Shown: in pieces, positions 25,128 to 33,940 of the stretch
How the letters are laid out: every line of letters begins with the position of its first letter
How positions within the stretch are numbered: the stretch's first letter is position 1
Source of the DNA: an uncultured Clostridia bacterium
Lineage (GTDB): Bacteria > Bacillota > Clostridia > TANB77 > CAG-508
Direction of reading: 5' to 3'
Length of the DNA: 33,994 bases
NCBI GenBank assembly: GCA_947623465.1
Contig: CANQGU010000019.1
Coordinates: 1-33,994, forward strand
Position numbers and translations under genes: made by a program
The notes under the pieces: generated by a model
Database searches by the model: none
What the model saw: the letters and a program-made list of their open reading frames with translations, nothing else
Told to the model about the DNA's origin: nothing

Positions 25128-26840
25128 CTACCTCCTTTTTGAATCCGTTTTTTTATTTAATTTTATTGAAAGTACAATTAAACCTGTACCAATTAATATA
25201 AATAAAACTATTCCAATTCCACCTGTATAAGGTAATACAAAACCTTTTTTATTTACTATTTTTAAAGTTGCCGAATTTTCTGTATCAGATGATGTAGATA
25301 CTTTTACTTCTATAGGTGTATTTAATAAATTATAGTGTTTTTCTTCTCCTCGTGCATCTTCATAAGTTGGAGTTTCAGTCTCTACTACCCAATAAGAAGT
25401 TTTTGCATTTGCTTCATCTTCTCCATCATTTCCATATTTTAAACCTTCAAATATTACATTTCCATTTTCGTCTGATATAGCTTCTATATCACGATTTTCA
25501 GCATTTTTTATATATACTCCATTTTCAGCATTTTGTTTAGATGTTGCTATTTTAAATTTTGCACCTTGAAGGTTATTTCCATCTTGATCCACCTTTTTTA
25601 TTAATAATTTTCCTGTATGAACTTCTGCTGAGTTAGTTGTTTTTTCTTTTGTTGAAGCTGCTGATGTTCCATCTACATTTATTTTATCAGTATAGGTTAA
25701 TGTTGCTTGATTTACCATTTCCTCTGAAAATTTTACATTTTTATTAAATTTTGTTTGATAAGTAATTATTGCTTTTTCTAAATTTTGCACATTAGAACTT
25801 GCAGTATTTAAAATTACTTTTAATGTATTGTTACTATAATCTACAGTATAATCTGAATTAATATTTAAGTTTTCAATTTTAATTGAGTTTTCCACATATT
25901 CTAAACCTTGTGGTAATAAGTCTGTTATATAATAATTTTGCATTTTTTCTATTACTTTTGGTATATCTGATGAAATTTTCCACTCTGTAATTTCTGTTTG
26001 AAATTTGCTTGTATGTGTATAGTAATTTCCATTTGACCCTTTAACTTGTTTTTCTATTTCAGGCTTTTCATTTATTGCAGTAAATTTAAAACTTGTTGCA
26101 TCACTTGTTACAGTAAATTCTTGAACATTTGAACTATCTAATATATATCCATCTAAAGTTTTAGTTTCAACTAATCTATATGTTCCAACTTCAAGCCCTT
26201 GAATTGTTATTTTTCCATTAGAATTTGTTGTAAGTTCTGTATTTTCATATATTTCCCATTTATCTTTATTTTTCTTTTGTAATTGCCATATTGTTCCTTG
26301 TAATGGTGTTGTACCATCTTTATCGTATTTTGTTAATTCTACATCTCCATAAACTGTAATGTTTTTAGGATATACTGTAACATTATATTCCCAATTTGTT
26401 CCTGTTTCATTTGAACGAGGTAAGTCTATTATAAAACTTTCCATTTTTTCAGTTACATTTTTTGGAGCTTTTGTTTCCATTACAAAATATCTTCCTAAAT
26501 CTAAATTACTAAAAACTACTTGTCCATCTTGATTTGTCATTTTTACTGTAGAACTTAAATTAATTGATTTACTTTTTATTTCTTGTTCTAATTGTTTTGC
26601 ATCTTTTTCTAAATTTGCCTCATCTAACTTGTATATAGTTATTTCTACATTTTTTAATGGCTCATTTTTTCGCACATCTTTGTCTTTTCCATACGCATTT
26701 TCATATTCGATTATAGTAAGTGATGCCTTATTTGATGTATCTATTAAGTTATTTGTTACAGCTAGTACAAATTTTTCCATATTAAATAATACTATAATTA
26801 TTAACATAATTACAGCTGTTAATTTTTTTATTTTATTCAT
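25128..26840 (-). CDS. Backbone pilin with SpaA domains, YPKN motif and LPYTG signal
   Basis: A 570-residue secreted pilin. Signal peptide 1-28; N-terminal D1 domain with E-box (FVMETKAP) and pilin motif VTVYPKN (near 158), whose Lys is joined to the LPxTG Thr of the next subunit by sortase C; a SpaA-like domain (LTKYDKDGTTPLQGTIWQL ... YRLVETKTLDGY); a middle domain (about 260-400); a third domain (LLIKKVDQDGNNLQGAKFKI ... YWVVETETP); then LPYTGG, a membrane helix and a basic tail. The E-boxes predict internal isopeptide bonds. It is the first gene of the pilus operon. No in-frame CGG. Confidence 0.9.
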   Translation of the reverse strand: MNKIKKLTAVIMLIIIVLFNMEKFVLAVTNNLIDTSNKASLTIIEYENAYGKDKDVRKNEPLKNVEITIYKLDEANLEKDAKQLEQEIKSKSINLSSTVKMTNQDGQVVFSNLDLGRYFVMETKAPKNVTEKMESFIIDLPRSNETGTNWEYNVTVYPKNITVYGDVELTKYDKDGTTPLQGTIWQLQKKNKDKWEIYENTELTTNSNGKITIQGLEVGTYRLVETKTLDGYILDSSNVQEFTVTSDATSFKFTAINEKPEIEKQVKGSNGNYYTHTSKFQTEITEWKISSDIPKVIEKMQNYYITDLLPQGLEYVENSIKIENLNINSDYTVDYSNNTLKVILNTASSNVQNLEKAIITYQTKFNKNVKFSEEMVNQATLTYTDKINVDGTSAASTKEKTTNSAEVHTGKLLIKKVDQDGNNLQGAKFKIATSKQNAENGVYIKNAENRDIEAISDENGNVIFEGLKYGNDGEDEANAKTSYWVVETETPTYEDARGEEKHYNLLNTPIEVKVSTSSDTENSATLKIVNKKGFVLPYTGGIGIVLFILIGTGLIVLSIKLNKKTDSKRR

Positions 26841-27017
26841 TTATTACCTCTTTTCTTGATTTTTTTGAAATTAATAATTTTTAATTTGATTTCTAAAATT
26901 TTTTTATTATTTTTGATAAAATTCTTTATATAATTTTAATTACTTTTTGATAAAATTTTTTGATTATTTCTTAGATAAAATTTTAAATGAATATGAGTTG
27001 ATATAATATGAAAATAT

Positions 27018-27044
27018 ATTATACTATTTTTTTAGTTATGTCAA
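27018..27044 (-). promoter_or_regulatory. Promoter of the pilus operon
   Basis: On the minus strand TTGACA (27039-27044) is followed by TATAAT (27018-27023) after 15 bases, or by TAATAT after 17. The leader to the backbone pilin ATG would be about 170 bases and very AT-rich. Confidence 0.6.
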
Positions 27045-27060
27045 GTGATTTTGTAAAATT

Positions 27061-27131
27061 TTCTTAATTATAAAAATTTTAAATTATAATTAAGAATTTA
27101 TAGGTTAAAAATTAATAAAATTTTTAACCTA
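27061..27131 (-). terminator. Two adjacent hairpins after the acyl-CoA ligase gene
   Basis: Perfect 13-bp stem at 27101-27113/27119-27131 and perfect 12-bp stem at 27061-27072/27085-27096. They end the ligase transcript and shield the pilus promoter. Confidence 0.75.
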
Positions 27132-27137
27132 CAAGTT

Positions 27138-28853
27138 TTAATTTTCTTTCATTATTTTTGCTAAATTTTGTTCTCTTTTTATTTTATTTGTAGTTGTTTT
27201 AATTAAAGGTTCTGTTGTAACAATTATTCCTCTTATCGCTTTATAGTGTGGAAGTAATCTATTTATTTCTTTTACTTTTTCTAATAAAGCATTATATATT
27301 TCTTCATCTGTTTTTACCTTATATGCATTTTTTACTACTTCTTCATTATAAACAATTTTTGCAAAAATTTTTATATTGTTTTTATCTTCTGATACTTGTT
27401 TTCCATATATAAATGACTCTTCAATACCTTCTATTCTATTTAATAAATTTTCCATTTCTTCTGGATATATATTTTTTCCGTTTTTTAGAACTATAACGCT
27501 CTTTTTCCTTCCACAAATAAAAATATATCCTTCGTCATCAATTCTTGCAAGATCTCCTGTATGGAACCATCCATCTATCATTGCATTTTTAGTTGCTTCC
27601 TCATTTTCAAAATATTCAAGCATTATGTTTGGACCTTTAACAATTAATTCTCCAACACCTTCTTTGTTACTGTCAATTACTTTTGCTTTTACAGATGGAA
27701 CTGTTTTACCAATTGAACCTACTTTATAATTTACTTTGTTACCCATTGCAATAACAGGTGATGTTTCTGTAAGTCCATATCCTTGTACTAAATTTATACC
27801 TAATCTTCTATATCTTTCTTCTATTGATTTATCTAAGCTCGCAGCACCACTAATAAGCCATTTTATGTTTCCACCTAGCATATTATGGATTTTTTTAAAT
27901 GCTTTTTTCTTTTCTTCCATAGTGGAGTTTTTATATTCTTCTTCTTTTTGTAAAATTTCTTCTAGCTCACCATTTTGCTCTAAATGTTTTCTTATCATTT
28001 TAAATATTCTTTCATATATTGCAGGAACTGATGCCATAACTGATACTTTATATTCATTTAAATTGTCTACAATATATCTCATCCCATCACAAAATACTGT
28101 TTGTGCACCTTTGTATAAACTAAATAAAAATCCAACCGTACACTCAAATACATGGTGTAATGGTAAAAATGATAAAAATACATCATTTGAGTCTACATCT
28201 AAAGTTGATGCTATATCCATTAAATTTGATGTTATGTTTTTATGAGATAATGCAACAACTTTAGCACTTGATGTTGTTCCTGACGTAAATAACATTATAC
28301 TCATTTTTTTATTGTTAATTTTTGCATCTAAATATTCTCTATGTCCTTGTTTTAAAAGAACTTCTCCTCTTTTTATAAGTTCTTTTTCAGAATATATTCC
28401 TTCTTTATGTTCTTCTAAATCCATAGAAATTAAAGTTTTAAGCTTTCCTACTCCTCTATTTACTATATTTTTTAATGTTTCTTCATATTTATTTGAGAAA
28501 AATATTGCTTCTACTCCAGAACGGTCAATTAATTTTTCTAATTCATTTTCTGGCAATGATCTATCTAGTGGTACTACTATTCCAACTCCACAAACTATTG
28601 CTAAATAAGCTATTTCCCACTCATATCTATTTTCTCCAATTACTGCTATTTTTTTTCCTTTTAGTCCCATATCTATTAATCTTGTTCCTAAACCATTTAT
28701 CATTTCTCTTACTTTGCTATGTGTAAATGTTTTGTATTTATTTTTATCTATTTTTATTTTGTATGCTATTTTATTTCCATATTCTTTTCCTGACTTTTCT
28801 AGCATATCTTTTAAATCTGTTATTTTTTCGTATTCGTATAGTCTTTCTCCCAT
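27138..28853 (-). CDS. AMP-forming acyl-CoA synthetase (long-chain fatty acid--CoA ligase type)
   Basis: A 571-residue member of the ANL superfamily that activates a carboxylate, probably a fatty acid, through an acyl-adenylate. Motifs: P-loop-like LFTSGTTSSAKVVALSHKN (near 190), LPLHHVFECTVGFL, VQGYGLTETSPVI, WFHTGDLARIDDEGYIFICGRKK and the C-terminal Lys region KTTTNKIKRE. It could recycle exogenous fatty acids beside the de novo pathway encoded upstream. It stands alone with a double hairpin after it. No in-frame CGG. The chain length of the substrate cannot be read from sequence. Confidence 0.9.
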   Translation of the reverse strand: MGERLYEYEKITDLKDMLEKSGKEYGNKIAYKIKIDKNKYKTFTHSKVREMINGLGTRLIDMGLKGKKIAVIGENRYEWEIAYLAIVCGVGIVVPLDRSLPENELEKLIDRSGVEAIFFSNKYEETLKNIVNRGVGKLKTLISMDLEEHKEGIYSEKELIKRGEVLLKQGHREYLDAKINNKKMSIMLFTSGTTSSAKVVALSHKNITSNLMDIASTLDVDSNDVFLSFLPLHHVFECTVGFLFSLYKGAQTVFCDGMRYIVDNLNEYKVSVMASVPAIYERIFKMIRKHLEQNGELEEILQKEEEYKNSTMEEKKKAFKKIHNMLGGNIKWLISGAASLDKSIEERYRRLGINLVQGYGLTETSPVIAMGNKVNYKVGSIGKTVPSVKAKVIDSNKEGVGELIVKGPNIMLEYFENEEATKNAMIDGWFHTGDLARIDDEGYIFICGRKKSVIVLKNGKNIYPEEMENLLNRIEGIEESFIYGKQVSEDKNNIKIFAKIVYNEEVVKNAYKVKTDEEIYNALLEKVKEINRLLPHYKAIRGIIVTTEPLIKTTTNKIKREQNLAKIMKEN

Positions 28854-28998
28854 AATTTATAATTATTCCTTTCCACATAATGCATATATTTTTTACTTTA
28901 TACTTATATCATATATTTTAAAAAAAATAAAGTGGAACGGGAAGTCAGTTTTACATTTTTATCTTATAAATCTGTTAATATTAGTTTGATATATTAAA

Positions 28999-29694
28999 TT
29001 AATTTTTATTTTTGTTTTCTTCTTCTATACATTTTTTAGGCGGTTCTTTAAAGCTTAAATACCAACTCATTCCGCTATTGTTTTCTTCTACATATTTTTT
29101 TCTTTCTTCTAATTCTTCAAATGTTTTAGGTGCTGGCATTATAACAGGTCCATTTGGTATCCAATTTGCAGGAGTAGAAGCTTGACTACAGTCTGCCATT
29201 TGTAAGGCTTGAACTGTTCTTAATATTTCTGCTATATTTCTTCCTACATTTAGAGGATAAATTAATATTGTTCTAACTATTCCTTTATCATCTATTATTA
29301 TTACATTTCTTACTGTCTCTGTACTACTTACATCTTTTGATATCATTCCATATAGTCTTGCTATTTCCCCGCTTCTGTCTGCTACTATTGGAAATGGCAA
29401 AATTATTCCTGTTTTTTGATAAATATCGTTCATCCATGCTAAATGTGAAGGATTACTGTCTATGCTTAATCCTAAAAGTTCTGTGTTTATTTGGCAAAAA
29501 TAAGGATAGCTATTAGCAAATGCTATCATTTCTGTTGTACATACTGGGGTAAAGTCCCCTGGATGCGAAAAAAACACAAGCCATTTTCCTTTGTAGTCTT
29601 CTAGCTTTATATTCCCATATGTAGTTACTGCATTAAAATTAGGTGCCTTTTGTCCTATTTTTAAATTTCCATTCATCATTAATTCATAATCCAT
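28999..29694 (-). CDS. 1-Cys-type peroxiredoxin
   Basis: Reduces hydrogen peroxide and organic hydroperoxides (cytosol). 231 residues: thioredoxin-like domain with the peroxidatic Cys in HPGDFTPVCTTE (near 52), then the 1-Cys Prx C-terminal domain (about 160-225; VGRNIAEILRTVQALQ, ANWIPNGPVIMPAP, WYLSFKEPPKK). The family is the Prx6/archaeal-type group. Additional Cys residues occur in DCSQAS and near the C-terminus, so a resolving Cys is possible. AAAGGAG precedes the start. No in-frame CGG. Confidence 0.93.
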   Translation of the reverse strand: MDYELMMNGNLKIGQKAPNFNAVTTYGNIKLEDYKGKWLVFFSHPGDFTPVCTTEMIAFANSYPYFCQINTELLGLSIDSNPSHLAWMNDIYQKTGIILPFPIVADRSGEIARLYGMISKDVSSTETVRNVIIIDDKGIVRTILIYPLNVGRNIAEILRTVQALQMADCSQASTPANWIPNGPVIMPAPKTFEELEERKKYVEENNSGMSWYLSFKEPPKKCIEEENKNKN

Positions 29695-29765
29695 AGAAAA
29701 AAACTCCTTTACATTTTTTTTATATCTTATGAAATAAAAGTTTTTTTGTTATTTTTATTAATATA

Positions 29766-29804
29766 AAAAAATGACCTCGGTCCCATAGGTTATCCGAGGT
29801 ACAA
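29766..29804 (-). terminator. Terminator of the two-gene unknown module
   Basis: Arms acctcgg (29774-29780) and ccgaggt (29794-29800), followed by a T-run on the minus strand. A diverged copy of the surrounding 40 bases lies in the module's 5' leader (31259-31299). Confidence 0.8.
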
Positions 29805-29808
29805 TATG

Positions 29809-30153
29809 TTATAGTTTAGAATTTTTAAATAAATCATCTGGATTATATTTTTTTCTTAATTCTTCTTGATACTTTTTTTCATTTTTTGCTAGCATATTAT
29901 TATATTCTGCTTTTTCTTTCAAATCAGCCCAATAATGTATATATATTGTTGCCAAAATATCTTTAGTAGACTCTTTTAAATTCATTTCATTTAATTTTTT
30001 AGAATGATCTAATTTGGGTATATAGGTTTTTGATTTGTTTTTTTCTAAAAATCTTTTGAAGTTTTCTGGTATTTTATTTACATATATTTTATCTATATGA
30101 TTTAATATATCTAATGTTTCAGATATTCCTTCACTAAGTTCTACTCTTATCAT
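29809..30153 (-). CDS. Hypothetical protein, second gene of a two-gene module
   Basis: A 114-residue charged, mostly helical protein without signal peptide or membrane segment. I do not recognise the family; the pattern FLEKNKSKTYIPKLDHSKKL ... ILATIYIHYW suggests a small helical fold. GGAGAG precedes the ATG. It starts 15 bases after the 349-residue gene and shares its promoter, so the two products probably act together. No in-frame CGG. Confidence 0.7.
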   Translation of the reverse strand: MIRVELSEGISETLDILNHIDKIYVNKIPENFKRFLEKNKSKTYIPKLDHSKKLNEMNLKESTKDILATIYIHYWADLKEKAEYNNMLAKNEKKYQEELRKKYNPDDLFKNSKL

Positions 30154-30168
30154 ACTTTTCTCTCCATT

Positions 30169-31218
30169 TTATAAAATATCTTTTTGTGTATTTTCATCTT
30201 TTTCTTTATTAATTTTTTCTTCATTTATAAATTCAGTTAATACTTCAGATACCTTTCCTTGCCTTCTGTCTGATATTATTGATTGTAATTCTGAAACATC
30301 ATGAACTTCCTGTACTTTTTCATCTTTTTCTATTTCTTCTACTTCAATCCAATATGGATTTCCATCTTCAATTTTTTGACCGTTAGAAAGTTTTAGGTCT
30401 GAAGAATTCTTTGATAATAATCTAATATATTTTTTTCCTTCAAAAGTATATTCTTCATGGCAATCTGTGATATGAATTGGTTTTTCTTCTGTACCTTTTC
30501 CATATGTTTTTAATTTTACTTCAAGTCTATTTTGAGAATATAGTTCTTCTAATTTATTAGACAATTTCTCATCAATATTATTTTTAGGGTATCTAGTATA
30601 ATCACATTCAACTTCTCCGTATAATTTGGTAGTTATTCTTCCATCTCCCAATGGACCTAAATTTGTAAATTCAAATTTATATGTAGTATATCCTAATTCT
30701 TTAAGAGCACTATCAAGTTCAGTCTCATCAATAATTGTAACACCTTTAGGCATAATGTTTTTTATTTTACTTATTAAATCTTTTTTCACAGTTTCTTCAT
30801 TACCGCTATTTAAATCTATAATATCTTCAACTTTTAGACAATTATTTAATATCATAAATTGTAAATAATCCCAATCTTCAATATAAGGAACTAAGATTGG
30901 AATATGTGCAGTAGCACTATCTATAATATCTTCTTGTATTTCTTTTGTTGTACCACCATTATTTAAATCTAATACAGTTCGTATACCAAAATATTCATAT
31001 TTATATCTTATATGTGAAAACATAAAAGTATCTTTCGAATCATATTTTCTTTTAAAATAATTTGTAAGTCTTTTTTCTATTTCTTTATCTTGAATAAATT
31101 TCTTAGATTCTCCTTCGGAAACTTTTACTTTTCCTTCTTTCTTCATTTGTTCTTGTAATCTTTTGTTTTGTTCATCCATATAATTACTCCTTATAAAATA
31201 GTCCTTATAGTCACTCAT
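30169..31218 (-). CDS. Hypothetical protein, first gene of a two-gene module
   Basis: A 349-residue soluble, charged protein with no family I can name. The N-terminal 60 residues are helical and basic; the middle has ILVPYIEDWDYLQFMILNNC and repeated DLNSG/DLNNGG turns; beta-rich from about 190 to 300 (FTNLGPLGDGRITTKLYGEVE, EYTFEGKKYIRLL); the tail is acidic/basic and probably disordered. It has its own promoter (TTGACA-18-TATACT at 31308-31337) and AAAGGAG site. The two-gene layout recalls toxin-antitoxin or secreted-effector/immunity pairs, but nothing in the sequence proves this. No in-frame CGG. Confidence 0.75.
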   Translation of the reverse strand: MSDYKDYFIRSNYMDEQNKRLQEQMKKEGKVKVSEGESKKFIQDKEIEKRLTNYFKRKYDSKDTFMFSHIRYKYEYFGIRTVLDLNNGGTTKEIQEDIIDSATAHIPILVPYIEDWDYLQFMILNNCLKVEDIIDLNSGNEETVKKDLISKIKNIMPKGVTIIDETELDSALKELGYTTYKFEFTNLGPLGDGRITTKLYGEVECDYTRYPKNNIDEKLSNKLEELYSQNRLEVKLKTYGKGTEEKPIHITDCHEEYTFEGKKYIRLLSKNSSDLKLSNGQKIEDGNPYWIEVEEIEKDEKVQEVHDVSELQSIISDRRQGKVSEVLTEFINEEKINKEKDENTQKDIL

Positions 31219-31258
31219 AACAAAATTCTCCTTTCACAATTCTATTTTTGATAAAAAT

Positions 31259-31299
31259 TGACCTAACCCTCATAAATTATCTAGGATACAATTTAGTAT
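31259..31299. repeat. Diverged copy of the module's terminator region
   Basis: About 26 of 40 positions match 29772-29811 in the same orientation, including tgacct, cata, ttatc and tacaat blocks. The stem is reduced to about four pairs. It lies in the transcript leader. Confidence 0.5.
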
Positions 31300-31307
31300 A
31301 CATAATA

Positions 31308-31337
31308 AGTATAGCATATAAATCTTAATTTTGTCAA
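31308..31337 (-). promoter_or_regulatory. Promoter of the two-gene unknown module
   Basis: TTGACA (31332-31337) and TATACT (31308-31313) are 18 bases apart on the minus strand. Transcription would begin right at the terminator-like repeat at 31259-31299. Confidence 0.7.
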
Positions 31338-31395
31338 ATTTTGCCAAACAAAGGTAGTGTATTATGTTTTTATTTACGCAATTTATACTAATTAA

Positions 31396-31436
31396 AAAAG
31401 TGTGTAAATTACCATTTTGCAATTAACACACTTTTA
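31396..31436 (-). terminator. Terminator of the sortase/cohesin-like transcript
   Basis: Arms aaaagtgtgt (31396-31405) and acacactttt (31426-31435), extended by A/T pairs with one mismatch, and a T-run on the minus strand just after the sortase stop. Confidence 0.88.
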
Positions 31437-31441
31437 TTTTT

Positions 31442-32155
31442 TTATATTTCTTTTCCTTTTATTATTAATCTTGTTATTCCTCCAGGATTACATGTAATAA
31501 TAGTAGTTTCTCTCTTTCCTTCTGTATTTTGATTTAAACACTCTAAATCTTTTGGCATACAAGTATATATATTATAAATTTTGTAATTTACTTTATTTAA
31601 TGTTTCCCTATCAATTAAATAAAATGTATCTCCTACTTCTAATTCTAAAACTCTTTTTAGCATACTTTTCCAATTATGACCACATATACAAAAATTTCCT
31701 ACTTCATTTATATTGGGGCCATATAATTTAACTGCTGATACTTTTAATGATTTTTCATTTGATACATTTAATATATTTTTGCTAACATTTACTTTTTCTA
31801 TTACAAGTCTACCTAACACATTATATCCTCCCATTTTTTCAGGGATTTTATTTTTGTCTTCTATATCTTGCTTTATAGTGTCTTCTTGTATAGTATTTGT
31901 TTCGTCTACTTTTTCTTCTGTTTGTTCTACTTGTTCATTATTTTCCTCTGTATTATTATTTTCCTCTTGTTCGTTTTTTTCTTCAGTTTTATTATTTTCT
32001 TCTTCTATTTTTCTTTGTATACTCATTTTACTTGCTTGACCATTATTTTGTTTACTATTTTTGCTTATTTTAAAGAGATTATTACTACATATTATATAAA
32101 TAATACAAAAAATAACTAATCCAAAAAGAATATAATAAATTATTTTATTTTTCAT
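31442..32155 (-). CDS. Sortase (anchoring type)
   Basis: A 237-residue membrane-anchored transpeptidase. N-terminal membrane helix (about 5-25), a Glu/Asn-rich linker (about 35-90), then the sortase domain with the catalytic His in CICGHNWK, catalytic Cys in TTIITCNPGG and Arg in ITRLIIKGK. It lacks the C-terminal membrane helix of class C enzymes, so a cell-wall anchoring role is likely. It follows the LPDTG protein by about 65 bases, which is probably its substrate. No in-frame CGG. Confidence 0.88.
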   Translation of the reverse strand: MKNKIIYYILFGLVIFCIIYIICSNNLFKISKNSKQNNGQASKMSIQRKIEEENNKTEEKNEQEENNNTEENNEQVEQTEEKVDETNTIQEDTIKQDIEDKNKIPEKMGGYNVLGRLVIEKVNVSKNILNVSNEKSLKVSAVKLYGPNINEVGNFCICGHNWKSMLKRVLELEVGDTFYLIDRETLNKVNYKIYNIYTCMPKDLECLNQNTEGKRETTIITCNPGGITRLIIKGKEI

Positions 32156-32219
32156 TTTACATATGCTCCTTTATAATTTGCCTTTAACATTATTTAAAAG
32201 CAATATTACAGGAAAATGC

Positions 32220-33644
32220 TTAAGATCTTTTATTTTTTATATATATTCCTAAAACTATAGCTATTATAGAAATTTCTGCTACAATTATTGCTATAAGAGT
32301 AGTTAAAACAGAACCTGTATCTGGTAATTCTTCAATTGGTTCTTCAATTGGTATTTCTTGTTCTTTTGGTTGTTCTTCAACAGGTACATCTACTACTTCA
32401 ATTCCTACTTGTTGTATATTATATTCTGCTATATCTGTATCTCCTGAATTATCTCCTGAAAGGAAGTTGCTAACTGTTATATATTCTTTGTTTGTATCAT
32501 TTCTTCCTTCTGTTAATTTTAATGCTTCAAATTTTATATTTATTTCTGACATTTGACTTCCAGTAGCTGATATAGTAAGCATTCCGTCTAGTTCTGTTGC
32601 TGAAATTTCTGCATTATTTTCACCTAAGCCAACATATTTAAATATTTCTTGATCATAAAATAAATCAAATTGTAAATAATCTGTAGGTTTATCTTGAGAT
32701 ACTGTTACAACAAATGTATCTCCTAATTTTGCTATATTATCTGTTAAATCTGTTCTTATATCAACTATTGAGTTATTTCTTGGAGTTACTGCAACAGATA
32801 CTTGTTTTGAATAATATAGATGTGCATTTAAAGCTTCTTCACTGTTATTTCCTGCTTTGTAGCTTAAAATTTCAAACGCACTTGGTCTATTTTCCTCTGT
32901 TACTGCTATTGCCTTAAATAATAATGTTACATCTGTTAATTCTGTTCCTGATGCTTTTATAGTAACTTGTCCATTTGTAGAAGTATCTGCTTCATATTCA
33001 GAATTTGCTGGTGCAACAAATTCAAAATGAGTGTTATCATATGATATTGTTGCTTCAACATAATTTGTTGGTATTGTTTGTGCTAAAGAAATATTAACTT
33101 TTCTTTCTACTGGTACACTAGTTTTATTAGCTTGTATACTTATATTTCCTTCATATCTGTCTTTTACTGTAATACTAATTTGTTTTGCTGAATAATAATT
33201 AGTTTCTTCTGCAGAACTATCATCATTTCCTAATTTAAATTCTGATACACTAAAGGTTCCTTCCCTTCTAGTTGTTGATTTTAATGCCTTAAATGTTAAA
33301 GTTACACTTGATATATCTTCAGTTTGATGAGCTTGATCTGTTTTTACTTCAATATTTCCATCTGAAGCTGCATCAGTAGCATTAAATCCTCCTGTTATAC
33401 TTTCATAACCAAATATTTCTTTGTTATAGGATAACTTAAATTTAACATATTTTGATTTGTTTAATTCTGTTGTTCCCTTTTTTAATTGAGTTACTGTTAT
33501 TTTAACTGTATCTCCTACTTCTACTAATGTAGAATCTGCACTTATTTGAACTACAGCATCTTCTGCAGCTGCATTAGTAACATTAGGTAATAACATTATT
33601 ACTAAAGTTGTTAAAAATAATAATATTGCTATTGTTTTTTTCAT
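32220..33644 (-). CDS. Cell-wall surface protein with three cohesin-like repeats and LPDTG signal
   Basis: A 474-residue secreted protein. Signal peptide 1-26 (ending near NAAA); three repeats of about 130 residues each with the pattern V-x-VGDTVKITVTQ ... FKLSYN-x-EIFGYES ... VTLTFKAL ... LGNDDSS ... YYSAKQISITV, which resembles cohesin/carbohydrate-associated beta-sandwich domains; then a Pro/Glu spacer (about 420-440), LPDTGS, a membrane helix and KNKRS. Cohesin-like domains could bind dockerin-bearing partners, but no dockerin is visible in the window. TTTTAGGAGGT is a strong ribosome site. No in-frame CGG. Confidence 0.83.
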   Translation of the reverse strand: MKKTIAILLFLTTLVIMLLPNVTNAAAEDAVVQISADSTLVEVGDTVKITVTQLKKGTTELNKSKYVKFKLSYNKEIFGYESITGGFNATDAASDGNIEVKTDQAHQTEDISSVTLTFKALKSTTRREGTFSVSEFKLGNDDSSAEETNYYSAKQISITVKDRYEGNISIQANKTSVPVERKVNISLAQTIPTNYVEATISYDNTHFEFVAPANSEYEADTSTNGQVTIKASGTELTDVTLLFKAIAVTEENRPSAFEILSYKAGNNSEEALNAHLYYSKQVSVAVTPRNNSIVDIRTDLTDNIAKLGDTFVVTVSQDKPTDYLQFDLFYDQEIFKYVGLGENNAEISATELDGMLTISATGSQMSEINIKFEALKLTEGRNDTNKEYITVSNFLSGDNSGDTDIAEYNIQQVGIEVVDVPVEEQPKEQEIPIEEPIEELPDTGSVLTTLIAIIVAEISIIAIVLGIYIKNKRS

Positions 33645-33886
33645 TTTTTTACCTCCTAAAAAAAATTTTAAATTAACTTTATTGTAGATTAAGTATTTAA
33701 TATTTTATGCCATACAATTTTGCTAATTTTTTATAAATTTATTATTTTTCATTTTTATTTTTTTATCCGTTTTTTCTTTTTTTAAAATTTTACATTTTTT
33801 CAAAAATTTTTTTATTTTTGACAATTATGTTTTTTATGCAAAATCATTTGGCATCTTTATTTAAAGAAGGACTTTCTTTTTTTCTA

Positions 33887-33940
33887 TTCCGAAACCATTT
33901 TACACTATCCTTTTACCATTAGTGTCAAGAAGTTTCGGAA
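33887..33940 (-). promoter_or_regulatory. Promoter region flanked by TTCCGAAAC inverted repeats
   Basis: Half sites ttccgaaac (33887-33895) and gtttcggaa (33932-33940) enclose a minus-strand TTGACA and an inner inverted repeat acacta/tagtgt (33902-33907, 33920-33925). The outer pair looks like a two-site operator for the surface-protein/sortase transcript; as RNA it could also form a nested hairpin. The remaining 240 bases to the ATG are AT-rich with nothing else I can identify. Confidence 0.55.

Noticed and set aside
29809..31218. Toxin-antitoxin pair
   Set aside because: Only the two-gene layout supports it; no recognisable toxin or antitoxin fold or DNA-binding motif.
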